Shown in pieces: positions 37,515 through 50,386 of a DNA stretch of 64,000 nt. A program made the translations under genes and the position numbers. Origin of the DNA: Prochilodus magdalenae (lineage: Eukaryota; Chordata; Actinopteri; Characiformes; Prochilodontidae). The notes below the pieces were generated by a model. That model saw only the letters and a list, made by a program, of their open reading frames with translations, was not told where the DNA came from and ran no database searches. Position 1 is the first letter of the stretch. Each line of letters begins with the position of its first letter. The stretch is from positions 820,001 through 884,000 of the forward strand of contig JAMWET010002870.1 of the NCBI GenBank assembly GCA_024036415.1, read 5' to 3'.

Positions 37515-39390
37515 TCAGGTGTAGCCCTCTACACTATACCCGTTATATCAGGTGTAGCCCTCTACACTATACCCGTTATATAAGGTGTAGCCCTCTACAC
37601 TATACCCGTTATATAAGGTGTAGCCCTCTACACTATACCCGTTATATCAGGTGTAGCCCTCTACGCTATACCCGTTATATCAGGTGTAGCCCTCTACGCT
37701 ATACCCGTTATATCAGGTGTAGCCCTCTACACTATACCCGTTATATCAGGTGTAGCCCTCTACACTATACCGGTTATATCAGGTGTAGCCCTCTACACTA
37801 TACCGGTTATATCAGGTGTAGCCCTCTACACTATACCGGTTATATCAGGTGTAGCCCTCTACACTATACCGGTTATATCAGGTGTAGCCCTCTACACTAT
37901 ACCCGTTATATCAGGTGTAGCCCTCTACGCTATACCCGTTATATCAGGTGTAGCCCTCTACACTATACCCGTTATATCAGGTGTTGCCTATATCATACAC
38001 TATACCCGTTATATCAGGTGTAGCCCTCTACACTATACCCGTTATATCAGGTGTAGCCCTCTACACTATACCCGTTATATCAGGTGTAGCCCTCTACACT
38101 ATACCCGTTATATCAGGTGTAGCCCTCTACACTATACCCGTTATATCAGGTGTAGCCCTCTACGCTATACCCGTTATATCAGGTGTAGCCCTCTACACTA
38201 TACCCGTTATATCAGGTGTAGCCCTCTACACTATACCCGTTATATCAGGTGTAGCCCTCTACACTATACCCGTTATATCAGGTGTAGCCCTCTACACTAT
38301 ACCCGTTATATCAGGTGTAGCCCTCTACACTATACCCGTTATATCAGGTGTAGCCCTCTACACTATACCGGTTATATCAGGTGTAGCCCTCTACACTATA
38401 CCCGTTATATCAGGTGTAGCCCTCTACACTATACCGGTTATATCAGGTGTAGCCCTCTACACTATACCCGTTATATCAGGTGTAGCCCTCCACGCTATAC
38501 CCGTTATATCTGGTGTAGCCCTCTACACTATACCCGTTATATCAGGTGTAGCCCTCTACACTATACCCGTTATATCAGGTGTAGCCCTCTACACTATACC
38601 GGTTATATCAGGTGTAGCCCTCTACACACTAGGTACCCTATTATATCAGGTGTAGCCCTCTACACCCGTTATATCAGGTGTACGGTTACAGCTATCAGGT
38701 ATCATGTGTAGCCCTCTACACTATACCCGTTATATCAGGTGTAGCCCTCTACACGTTATATCAGGTGTAGTCTATATACCAGGTGTAATCCTCTGTAGCC
38801 CTCACGCTATACCGGTTATATCAGGTGTAGCCCTCTACACTATACCCGTTATATCCCGTTACACTATACCCGTTATATCAGGTGTAGTCCTCTACACTAT
38901 ACCCGTTATATCAGGTGTAGCCCTCTACACTATACCCGTTTATATCAGGTGTAGCCCTCTACACTATACCCCTTATATCAGGTGTAGCTATACCCGTTAT
39001 ATCAGGTGTAGCCCTCTACGCTATACCCGTTATATCAGGTGTAGCCCTCTCACATATACCCGTTATATCAGGTGTAGCCCTCTACACTATACCCTTATAT
39101 CAGGTGTAGCCCTCTACACTATACCCGTTATATCAGGTGTAGCCCTCTACACTATACCCGTTATATCAGGTGTAGCCCTCTACACTATACCCGTTATATC
39201 AGGTGTAGCCCTCTACACTATACCCGTTATATCAGGTGTAGCCCTCTACACTATACCCGTTATATCAGGTGTAGCCCTCTACGCTATACCCGTTATATCA
39301 GGTGTAGCCCTCTACACTATACCCTTATATCAGGTGTAGCCCTCTACACTATACCCTTATATCAGGTGTAACCTACCGGTTATATCAATG
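37515..39390 (+). repeat. 33-bp minisatellite, about 56 units
   Basis: The unit reads TTATATCAGGTGTAGCCCTC then TACACTATACCCG. Common variants are CACTATA or CGCTATA, ACCCGTT or ACCGGTT, and ATCAG or ATAAG in early units. From 37515 to about 38620 the units are near-perfect, apart from one 37984-37995 disruption. From about 38620 to 39080 the array is ragged, with truncated and rearranged units. It then becomes regular again until 39320 and fades out. As 33 is divisible by 3, frames stay open as 11-residue repeats in two different frames. There are no splice sites, start context or non-repeat protein around them, so I do not call a gene. Confidence 0.97.
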
Positions 39391-40519
39391 TAAAACATTT
39401 GCAGGATGTATGTGTATGATTAGTTTGTCATTTACTGGAGATTATTATAAAAAAGTTCCATGTTACATTTTGTTGATACAGAAAAAGTTATAAAGAACAT
39501 TTCCATTTTGTGGGGGTTTTCTATAAACACATTTACTACTTTAGGCAACCTCCTATTTAACTTTCACTGTGGCATTATGCTGATAATGCTTTAGGCACCT
39601 GTATTATTATGTATTCATCTATAAACTTGTGTTAAATTGCTCTGTATGCAAAACTGAAATGAGCTCCTTGATGCAGCGGCACCCAATGCCAGTATTGTTG
39701 CACTTGTATTCTCAAGAAAAGCAATATCATGACATAATTGTCATTGTTGTCACATACTTTAAAATGTATTTTCTAGACATCGACAATGGATTAACCTCTT
39801 TATGACAACTGTTTAGCCTTTACATCAGCAAAGAACAAAAGATTCTGAACTAACGAGAAAGTAAAGAGTCATTTAATGAACATCTACAGGAGTTCCTGCT
39901 GATAGAGATCTGGTAATGGGAATTAGTTCCCAGAATTGGAAAATATCAAGGCAATCCCATGTGTGCGGAAATGAGTATTTGACATATTCATTTTTTTAAA
40001 AGGTGCATGCGGTATAAATCTTGTATGATGTGATGTTGACTCAGAAACATGTGGGAGCTTGGAAGTAAGGCTTAGTTAATAAGCTACTGTGAATAAGATG
40101 ACCTGTAACAGAGATTTAGTTTAGAGTTTTTGTTTTCATTTATCCAGAGCCCTGGTAGAAACAAGAATAGGAATGTTGGTAGGATAACTAAAGCAAAGAA
40201 TAGTGTGTCACTAGGATTAAGGTGTAGGTGTGTGTGGTAGGTAGTGAGTAAATGGATAGAAGTAGAAGAGATGTTATGCGTATGTTATGGGAAAGTTGAA
40301 GGTTTGAATGTTTTTTTATGTGGTGCAGTGGGATCTGTCCAGTGACAGGTTTGTAGTTACAAGGAGTATATAAGATCACCGGATAATAAATTAGTCACCT
40401 TGTATGCAGGCTCCTGCAGATGGCACTGCGTGTGGATGACGGGGCTATAAATACCTGCAGGGTGAGTGATGCGATTCATATTAAGAAGAGGTGATACAGT
40501 GCAGTGAATGTCTCGTTCC

Positions 40520-40860
40520 ATGTGGGAAAAATGGGATCAAAGTAGATGTTAATGATTGGCTAAAGAGAGTGATTGCATCTGGTTATGCAAAGGTCATACT
40601 GTGAAGGAAGTTGCTAGATTTATAGGATTATGGAAACATAGAGTCATACGGGTCTACCAGCAGTGGCAAAGCCCCAGTCTACAGGAAATTCTCCTCAGAA
40701 TTGTGCCAGGGAAGGCATCCACCAAATCTGGCCCAACTGCACAAATCTTTGATTTACAAATATGCCTAAATATTGATGTGGCTTGCATTCAGAAACCTGT
40801 CCAGTCCATACCAAACATAATCTCAACTGTTGTTTGTGGTGGTGGAGGTATTGCACGCTG
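40520..40860 (+). mobile_element. Decayed Tc1-like repeat, copy 2
   Basis: This is the plus-strand counterpart of 21525-21915. A 102-codon frame keeps TVKEVARFIG and RVIRVYQQWQ, which resembles the helix-turn-helix at the N-terminus of Tc1-like transposases, then runs on into non-homologous residues. No DDE catalytic part is present. Confidence 0.6.
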
Positions 40861-42823
40861 TTAGGTGCATTGTAGTCCCAGGTGATTGTTTTTCGCAGGT
40901 GAGCTGATGAGTGATTTTTTTTATTGTACGATTGCTATGAATGTCTTCTAAGCATGGACCTTCATTTGTTAAGCTGCTGGCTTCACTTGAATAGTGCAAC
41001 CTTTAAAAGCTTGTTTGGTTTGCTGCTTTTTAATATGACAGAAAATGAGCCAGCGTCTAATCTACACAGCAGCACCTAGAGAGCCAGTTTCAATCACATG
41101 CACAAATACACATGCACTCACAAACACACTTCTATTGTCTTTATTAAAGAGGTATAAATAGCCAGACCCCTCGCTTGCCATGAGTAAAAAATGAGGGCAG
41201 CAGATCACTAGACGTCTTTTATTGAGGCCTGTGTTTACACTTGGCTTCATTGGCCGTATAAATAAGCACTGGAGCCTGTTTTACCGACGTCCTTATTGCA
41301 TTCAGTGACTTGCAGGCCTATAATTCTCTAATTTACTGACGCTACTTACACGGCTTAACCACGTTTGGTGGAAGTTTCTTAAATTAACAACCGTCTCGTG
41401 TTCAAGTGTGGAAAAGATGTGAGCCTGTTGCCAGTTTTCACCACTGTTAAAACCAGTGCTGTGCTGCACTAACAAAAGCGCCCATTCATTTGCCAGCTCT
41501 TTAAATGAAAACGAAGCCAGTCGGTTATGGCAGTGAACTCGGTCTTCAAAGCGCTACCGGAATGACACGGCTGAGGAAGTGATGGTGATTCCATGTGTGT
41601 GCGTTAAGACTGCTTGTAAAGGGGTGACCTCAGCTGAGACCCCAGAGCCACGCTGAGTTCAGTGCACTCAAGTGCTGCTCTGGTTATCGTTAGCCTTCTA
41701 ATCCTCTAAGCAGCCTTTGCTGTGGCTTAATGTGAGTGTGTGAGAGTCTAAGCTTATATGAAGGGTGCATTTGTGGGAGAGTGAGACATTCAGCTAGAAA
41801 TGTTGGTGTTGGTTCACCCACGCTGTATGTTTTGTTCTGTTTTCATTGTGCCTCGTAAGGATTTGACATTGAAAGGCTGGGTTTCTGAATAGCAGCACCA
41901 CTGGAAATGAAATCAGAATCACCTGTTAAATCTCAATAGGCTTTGATTTCCAGCTCATTTGTCATTACACAGTTCCCCCTTCGCCTTTCAAACGTAAAAA
42001 GTTCCACCTTCTGTATCCTACAATTTCCGGCTTCCAGGGTTTCTCAGACATAACCAAAGAAGTTTGCTTCAAGCTGACCCACAGGCCCATGTCTGCTCTA
42101 AAACCAAATAAAGCACTAAATTCATAGAAGTTCATACTGCTGCCTGCTGTGGTTCACTGTAACATCTGTTCATTTTCCACACCAATAAGGCGACACAGTT
42201 CCACAGCAGGCAATTTAGGAGTAAAAGCAAAAGCATGTAGCATAGATGAAATAAAGAAAGTGAATTACTTTAACTTCTTGTTGGGTGCAAAGAGGCCAAG
42301 GTGCATCTTGCCCGTGAGCAAAGTCATGCAATGAACAGAACTTGTCTCTGAGATAAGATGGCTCAGTGTTAAAAGGAGTCAGCAGCAACGTTTGTCAGAA
42401 AAAATAGTTCAGCACCTTTCTGCTCTTTTCTGAGCCAGTGTCCAGTCTGCCTCTGTGCTTTATGGACAGAAAGCATAACAGCACAAAGTGAATACTGATA
42501 TGATGTTGCCCCATTATACGGACAGGACAGGCTAAACTTGACATAATGTTGTTGTAATCTTAACAAAAAGCATAACACACACTTTCAGCTATTGCACAAA
42601 GGTTGTATTATGTAAGAAGATCCGTCTGAAGAAGGAAACTTATTTTCCTAATGGTAAGATGGATGGGCTAGTAACAATGGAAGGTCCTAGGACTGACTGG
42701 GACATTACAGGGCTATATTTAAACATTATAGATGCATTAGTGTACTGATAAACACTTTCACTGACAGTTGGTGGGTTTGGGACTCACCTGTTATAGAGGT
42801 TCAGCAACAATGTGTGTGTGTGT

Positions 42824-42825
<2 letters not shown>

Positions 42826-42914
<89 letters not shown>

Positions 42915-43088
42915 GGACGGAGAGAGAGAGAAAGACGGAGAGATTGAGACTGCAGTGAAGTGGATGAGAATGAGATTGTGACAGAGAGCTAGAGTGAGGA
43001 AGAGATATGAGGGTAGGAGAGAGAGTCAATGAGTGTGAAAGGGGGAGAGGGAGAGAGAGAGAGAGAGAAAGATTGAGAGAGAGAGATG
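42826..43088 (+). repeat. (AG)n microsatellite with purine-rich extension
   Basis: About 42 uninterrupted AG units up to 42909, then 180 bp of purine-rich sequence with GACGGAGAGAG units and a second AG run near 43050-43085. Confidence 0.97.
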
Positions 43089-46036
43089 ATGATGAATCAC
43101 TTTGGTGTCTTAGTGATGTGTCTGTTCTCTTGTCCAGAACATAAGGGGCCTTCAGCCATGTATGTGACTCAGTGTTGGGGTCCGTTTAGGTGAGAAGACT
43201 GAACGTGTGCCGTGTATTTGAACAAAACTCTGCATTATTTGGTTGATTTGCTTAAAAATGTTCCCTCTTTAAAGTAGTGTGTGTGGTACAGTCACATAGG
43301 ATTTGTAAAGCAAATACTAAGCAGGCTGACTGTTTCTGCTATTTGCACAGACAGAAATGAAGGCAAGCAGCAGGCTCTCCACAGCTATATGCCTCTGAAC
43401 TCTTATTGTTTTGACAAGAGGATTTCCACAGTGAACACTCTCTCCGCTCCATTATACACACCTGCTGGTCTTTTCAGAGCTGCCTTTAGAAGGATTTTGA
43501 TACATGCGATGGTAGTGTGTATCACTGTTCAGGAGTGATGTGCCCAAATGGCTGTGTTTCTGTGAAGGGACTCTGCATGAGGCCTGTTTGTGTCGACTGT
43601 AGGCTGTGTAGGAGTGCGTTTGATCTGAGTGCGTTTGATTGACTTGCAGGAGGGCACTCCAGGAATAACCATTAAAGATGATCCTGGGGTCCCTATTCGT
43701 GCATATGGTTTATTTCTCTTCCCATACTGGATCGCTAGCTTGTATCTGCGATCGCTGATTTGGGGAGAGACTTGCTTCTCTACTCATTGTACCGCCCAAG
43801 AACAGTAGATGATGGGGATACGGGCTATTTTTCTAGGAGCACTGTCACTGAACGATTACTCAGGGCTCACAAAGAAAGATCAGATTCTAGCTAGCGCCCC
43901 AAAATAGACTGCGCCACGCACCCTACTTTAAAAAGCCCTCAATTAGGGCTAAATTAGTGCGCATAATATAACATATAACTGTCATACATCACAACCAAGA
44001 TAAGTGGGCCAGCTAATAAGTTATTACTCACTAGTCCAACAGGAAGAAGGCCAGCTCAGCATCTGTTATGCATCTTTTCATCTCTTTTTTAACTCTCGCT
44101 AATGTGCAAAAGCCTGTCCGAGATTTACTCCTGTCTGGTTTCCTGCTGGTTCACCCTTTGTATTTCTCTTTCATGCTTCCTTCAACTGAGCTAGCTTCTT
44201 TTTGTAGCTGACTGAAGACTAAACAAGCATGCATGCTCCTCCAGAGGTAAATTGTGCAATACACTGCAAAATGATTTCAATAATTGAAATGATTTTTGTA
44301 AGTCACATTTTCTCTGTTTCATCTTGAGAAATAATTTGGCTAGTTTAGAGAAATTTGCTTAAAACAGGCCACATTATCTGCCAATATAGTGAGAAAATTT
44401 GTCTTACAAAATCACTTAATGATTGAAACAATAAAAAAAAGAAGAGGGCAAAGAGTTAAAAAAAGTTAAAATGAGAACTTGATATATTTATCTTACTGTA
44501 TGTAAGATAATTTTGCTAAACCCTGATATACACAGACCAGATATTCAGGGTTTGAGTTTTAAGGGATGATGGCAAAGTCTATAAGTGTATCACTGATGAT
44601 TAATTAAAGGAATTGAGGTTTGTAGTGTTAGCTAAGTTTATTTAATAGGGACAGATATATGTGCATAGAACATTTAAAAAATTCATCTCATGTCGAATTT
44701 CATGACTTTTCTATTTGCACAATAGTGAAAAGTGTTTTGTGATTTATGTTATTTATTTGGAATTATGTGAAGACCTTCAATTGTCCGTGTTTGGCAGCGA
44801 CTCCTCATATTGCTCATCATATATAATCTGTCAGGGGGGGGCGTATCGAGCCTTCTTGTGGTTTTTGATGGCCAATATGCGTATAAGCCGGCTAACCATC
44901 GCATGATGGAGTGCACTGGCAGCTTTTATACTTGGCTGTGGTACATAGGAGACTTATTTACTGGAGAGGAGTGAGATATGAAAACAAAAAAAAAAACGAT
45001 CTTAAGTCCTGATGACTCTTGACCCAATGCCACATTTAGTCGCTGATGACCCTCATGACCCAGTGGCACAGGGGTCTGTGCTTTTTTTTCATCTGGCCCA
45101 TTTGTTTTTGATCGCTTTTTTCATGTAGCCCCTATCCAGAGTAAGTCAGTACGAGGGGCAATGTACGCTTAGAATAATTTCCAGAGCATGGGGTCATCAG
45201 GATTGGAGGCCCCAGATTAAACATTGGGGAGTGAGTGGAAACGAGGCAGTCAGTTAAAGCAGACTGAGAACTGGAAGTACTCAAAGTGCTGTCTGTGAAC
45301 TTATAAAAATGAACATGTCTAAATCAGAGCCGCTGGACTGGTTTCCAGGGAGACTGGCGTTTCTCCTGCTGGCGCAGTGTCTGAGAGCATTGATTAGGAA
45401 GGTTGCTTGTGGCTGCCGTGGGGGCACTGATAAACTAGAAAGACTCAAAGAAGGTAGCTTGCCTCACTAGCTTGCCAAGTCCATACAGCTTTTGGTGGGT
45501 GTGACCACGTTCGCTGGAGACTCTTCTGGAGTAGATGTTCGCTCTGAAGTATGTGCACCCTTATAGCTCACATATTGTATCGAGATAGCAATCTAGTCGC
45601 TTAATGAACGGGAAGATAGAAAAGATAGTCGTTCTAAGCAGCGATGGTCTATATCCGAGTGATGGTTGTCCAGTGGCACAGGTTCTAGAAATAGTTCTGT
45701 GGAAGAGAGGTGTTCATGTCACTATTCAGCAGGGTGTGGAAGGGCATAAGGAAAAACAGTGAAGAGTAGGCGAACACCGATCGTCTAGAATGAGTGGACA
45801 GTGTGGTGGGTTGGGAGATGGCATGAGTCAGGTTTTACTTTGTGTGATGTAGAAAAGTGCAAGCAGGAGGCAGAGGGTTGGAGAGTCGTTCCACTGATTG
45901 CTAATATTCACTCAGACTTCCCTTTAAAGGCTCTCTCTCCTTTAGAGCCGCTGCCTGGCCTGTTGGTTCTGCGGTGAAAATAATCTCTAAACTCTGTTCA
46001 CACATGTTTTTTTGTTTTTGTTTGTTTTCTCATTAG

Positions 46037-46146
46037 TGAGTCCACTCGGTCAGAGACCACTTGCAAAAGTGGAACACTATGAAGACACAGAGCCATGGCT
46101 TCTCATTGGTGGACAGAAGAGACCAATCAGCCTCCTGCAAACAATA
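46037..46146 (+). CDS. ADAM-like metalloprotease, coding exon 2 (start of pro-domain)
   Basis: The acceptor is TTCTCATTAG after a pyrimidine tract, and the donor is GTAAGA. Entering in phase 1, the 110-nt exon gives V35 and 36 further residues to I71, with no stop, and leaves in phase 0. It includes VEHYEDTEPWLL (46-57). In known ADAMs the segment after the signal peptide is variable and short, commonly with an aromatic-plus-Pro motif before the conserved HP...L segment, as here. The other two frames contain stops. The exact ADAM paralogue cannot be told from this exon. Confidence 0.75.
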
Positions 46147-47703
46147 GTAAGAGCTGCTTCTTATTCTACTGATCCTGTTGCACAGTGACAAATGCATTTG
46201 TGACAATTTTTCATACGGTAATATTGAATTAATCTCTTAATAAAATGATTTGTGCCTAAAGAACGTAATTATTTAACCTAGTCAGTCTGAGGGGAAACAG
46301 GGATGCTGATGTTGCAGCTGTTAGTTGGCAAAACAAAACAGAGGAAAGGTTTGTTGAGCTATGGCAACCGTACCACATTCTTTACCTCAAGATCTCTTTG
46401 ATAGTTAGACAGCCCATGTTGTCTACAGTCATGGTCTACAATCCATTATTTTTTTTCTTCTTTTTCTTTTTTAAAAGACAAAGCCACACATACTGCTTCT
46501 GCCTCCTTCCCAGCAGCCTATATACTCATTCAAGGACATAAATGACAATTGGTCGGGTTCAAATATGTAGTGTTGCCAGTCTCTCAACCAATACAAGACA
46601 AGAATTCATGACACTAATCTCACATAGTTGCCATGGTAAACAACAAAAGTCAGAATACAGTCTGTGTGAGTTTGGGTAAAGCACAGTTCGTTGGTGGTGA
46701 CACAGTTCCTTGGTGAATATCATAAATCCATGTGATTTATCAGAATATTGAAGTTAACATCAAGTATTGACTTACATATGTAATTGGTCAGGACTCAGGA
46801 CTATAGTCCTGTTGTAATGCTTGTCATGAGCTTTTGTGCTCATATTGCCTTTAGATTGCAATCAGTTATATTACGTGCCCTTACCTAAAAGCTTAGCATG
46901 TCTTCTCTGTAGATATACAATTCAGTAAAATGGCATTGTTTTATAATTTAAAAAAATAAATACACAATTTAGCTGATCACTGCATGCCAGTAGATTTTCT
47001 GGGGCTTACCAACTGTTCTAAGAATGGACTGCCTACTGCCAGTGGTCCTAATTAAATGCCACATCATCATTTCTATTTAAATGATGTGGTCTAAAGATGT
47101 GGATGTGAGACATGGAAAAAAATAATACAATGGAAATCAATGGAATGTTTGAAATTTAGGTTTTCACAGAAATTGAGCTTATTCTGCCAGCCAAACTCAA
47201 AACATGGCCTAAAGTTTCCATGCTCTGTTACAGACACCTTTTTCTTGTGTAGTTTATAAAGGTGTGTGCTCTACCTGGAGAATTTAACATTGCTTAAGGC
47301 TGTATGGGATGGAATTGGCTCTCTCAACTAAAGGGGCTTCAAGTGAGAAAACTAAAAGAACACATTAGTGAAAATGCAATTTGTTTCTCTCTGTCTTTAA
47401 TGAAAAACATTTCAAAGCCAATATAGAAACTAAAGCTTGTACGGATGAAAGTCTCTCCTGTTGTTCTGTGCATTAGCGAGCTCTGCAGGGACACAGAGGC
47501 CTTACTAGCAGTTAATTATAGGCCTCTTTTGTGCCACACTAAACATTTTAGCTGTTGCAGATATGCTGATCTTAGGCATTTATTATTGTATGCCTCCTGT
47601 GTGTTGTTTTCATAGCAGAGTCAATAAAACAGTTTCACAGGGCAGCTTCACATGTGTACTGCCTTAAGCAATAAGTGCAGAAATGAAGGCAAGACCACCC
47701 TGA

Positions 47704-47762
47704 TCTCTCTCTCTGTCTGTCTCTCTCTCTCCCTCTCTCTCTCTCCCTCTCTCTTTCTGTCT
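47704..47762. repeat. CT-rich microsatellite
   Basis: Imperfect (CT)n with CTGT and CCCT interruptions. Confidence 0.9.
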
Positions 47763-50386
47763 GCATTTGTGTGTCTAAGCCAGCTGACCTCTGAAAATGA
47801 ACGGGGAGTCATACTTATGATGTATATCAGAGTAGCCATACTTTTTGAACTAAGTTATTTTGAGCCTTTTCCTTTTGGCCCATTCATTATGAAATTCATA
47901 CAAAAGGTAATCTACAACAGACATTTTCTAATTATGTCAAAAACTCAAAGACAACAAAAATGGAGAATGAAGGTTTGCTATTGTAGTGTCCTGCTCCTGG
48001 CTCATTCAGCAATAAATGCGTGGCACGTGCAGCCATACAGAGCGGTGAGAGCAGCGCATTACTGGTCTTACTGGATAAGATTTAAAACAGACTTAAATCA
48101 TACCAATATCAGGAATGATAACTTATAGCTACCGTCACTTAGGAATGTAGGATGTTGTTGACCTGGCTGCTATTACAGCTGTCTTCTTTTTCTGTGCTAT
48201 TTCTTCTTGGACAGGTTCTGTTTTTTTTGGGGGTTTTTTTGGTTAGTTATTTGTTAGTTTTCTAAATTACATAGCCACCATAGCTAACTACTAATGTAGC
48301 TTTGATATGTTAAAGCTGTGTTATGTTTGTCCTGTGTTATGCTATGCCTTTGTTAGCTACGCTGTGTGTTATCTAACTAGCTAATTAACTTATGTTAGCC
48401 TGTATTAGGTTTGAATGGGAAGTTTGTGTTTATTTGTATCTATGTGAAAGATTCTTCACCTGTGGAAGTGCCTTTGAAAGGAGGGCTGAAAGTAGCACCT
48501 CCTGGTGTTTACAAAATGACCTACTCTAGCTTTGAATCAATCAGTATTTAACATGACCGTTCTGCCACATTAACACTTCCAGCAACCTTCCAATATTACT
48601 AACCAACAAACTGCCAAGACTAAACTGAAAACAATGGAAACCATAACTGGACAATAGAAATGAATGATGTGATATGTTGTTGAGGCTTCTGGGTGATAAA
48701 CTGTAATCCAGGACAGTCATGTCACATTATTGATTCACCCATGCATCAGTGCACTGCAGTCTGTATCTATATGTAGCATTATAACTACAGTGCTACTATT
48801 CTTTGTTGTTGTGCTCATTGCTAATGTCCACACTGAGTGACAGATGGATGTTGATGTAAGAAAGAAACAGTTTGTTTCTTGATTTTGTTATTACACAGCT
48901 GGATTAAATCCTTGCAAACAGAAACCCAACAGCAGTCCGACTAAGAGACTGTGGAGTGGATTAATGTCAGAGAGAGAATTGAAACATAAAGCTAATCCTG
49001 TGAGCCAACAGCCCGAGGACAGATGAGATTCTATAAAACAAGTCAAACAGACTCTTTATTCCAAACAAAGCCTGCTTAATGCAGAAAACGCACTCCGTTT
49101 CTCTCTCTTTGCCAATCTTGCTGGATTTCTATTAAGCACAGTAACTCTGTTAACACCTGGTCTTGGGCAAATATATAAACAGCTGTCAAATTACTCATCA
49201 GCCTCTATTTGACAAGATTATTAGTCACAAAATGTTTAGTTTCCAGAGATTAACGGTGTAATATGTTTACTGAAGAAACTGGGCTGCACTGCTGCTCAAC
49301 ACCTGCATACGTAAATAGGTCTTTAGCCTGGTGTTATTTTGAGAGTACCGAGCAGTCCTTATCCTAATGGCTATATACAGCCAGTGCTCTTGTGACTGGC
49401 ATTGTTGAGCTATTGTGCATTAGTTAATTCAGAAGACTGGAGATTCTGTCAAACCACAGGTGCGTTTCATTATGCCATCAACCAATCAGCTTTTGCATTT
49501 TTAAGTAGCAATTAACCAGTAGTGACTGTTACGAGTAGGGTAATTAATGTATTTGGTTTGCAAATGATGCTAAAATTAGAGAAGCAGCCTGAGTCAAATG
49601 AGATGGTTCTATTTCTACATGTCAAAATCACTCTTCTTGACAAACCCTTCGGTTTATAAGTGCATAAGACTGTCATTTTTAAGCAGTAGCCACACTGTCT
49701 CTTTTAAGAGTATGTGACCTTATCTAAACCTTAATTTACACTAGTGATGCACTTAGAGAGGAGCTTACTGTTTTACCTTGCTATCTATTGGTATATGTTG
49801 TATTAGAGACACATTACATGTTTCCTTTATTGTTGCTTCCTTTATTGTTGCTATCAAAAACTGTGAACTATCTAAGACTAATTTAGCTCTCTTTACAGTG
49901 AAAGATTAGGTTGGTTTTCTACAAGTACTGACAAAATCCTTAAATGAATATTCAGAAAAGCGTATTATACTGTATTGTAGCTTAATATATCATGATTAGG
50001 ATATATACAGTATATCATCATATGTCTGTTGATATAAAGACATATGTAAACATTGTGAGCATACCCCACACTACTCAGTCCATATCCTGTCCGTATAGTA
50101 AGTCCTAAAGAATGTTCTTTCTGAATAAGACAGTTCAGTCATCTTAGATCAGTCTAAAAGTCACAGTAACAAAAATAGGCTTTTTCATTCTAATGCATAC
50201 AGAGAGGTTGGAAAATGGTCATGCGAAATGAATCGTGTTCATGTCTGTACATAAAACCACACAAAAGTTAATCTTAAGGAGAAAAAATGAAATGCAATAG
50301 AAGTATGGATGTTTAAATCTTCCCTGAAAATAGTTAGAACATGTTTGGCATAGTACTAGTTTTGCCAGCACTGGCATGGCAAAATG

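Larger units (their letters stand above)
18674..46036 (+). other. Intron 1 of the ADAM-like gene (27,363 bp)
   Basis: It runs from donor GTAAGG to an acceptor preceded by a clean pyrimidine tract (TTTTTGTTTGTTTTCTCATTAG). Long first introns are usual in ADAM12/19-type genes. It contains the strand-biased purine/pyrimidine tracts, the 33-bp minisatellite and most of the transposon remnants listed separately. Parts where I see nothing nameable include 19400-21200, 21920-22990, 25860-26650, 27490-31000, 31040-33500, 35420-36220, 39400-40500, 40870-42800 and 43100-46030. No convincing extra exon was found. Confidence 0.65.

Noticed and set aside
37502..39339. Plus-strand frames of 173, 224 and 211 codons as a repeat protein
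   Set aside because: They are translations of a 33-bp minisatellite, change frame at array defects, and have no non-repeat coding part or splice context.
47652..48128. 158-codon plus-strand frame starting before the CT repeat
   Set aside because: The first third is a CT microsatellite, the remainder has no domain or coding bias, and it lies within intron 2.
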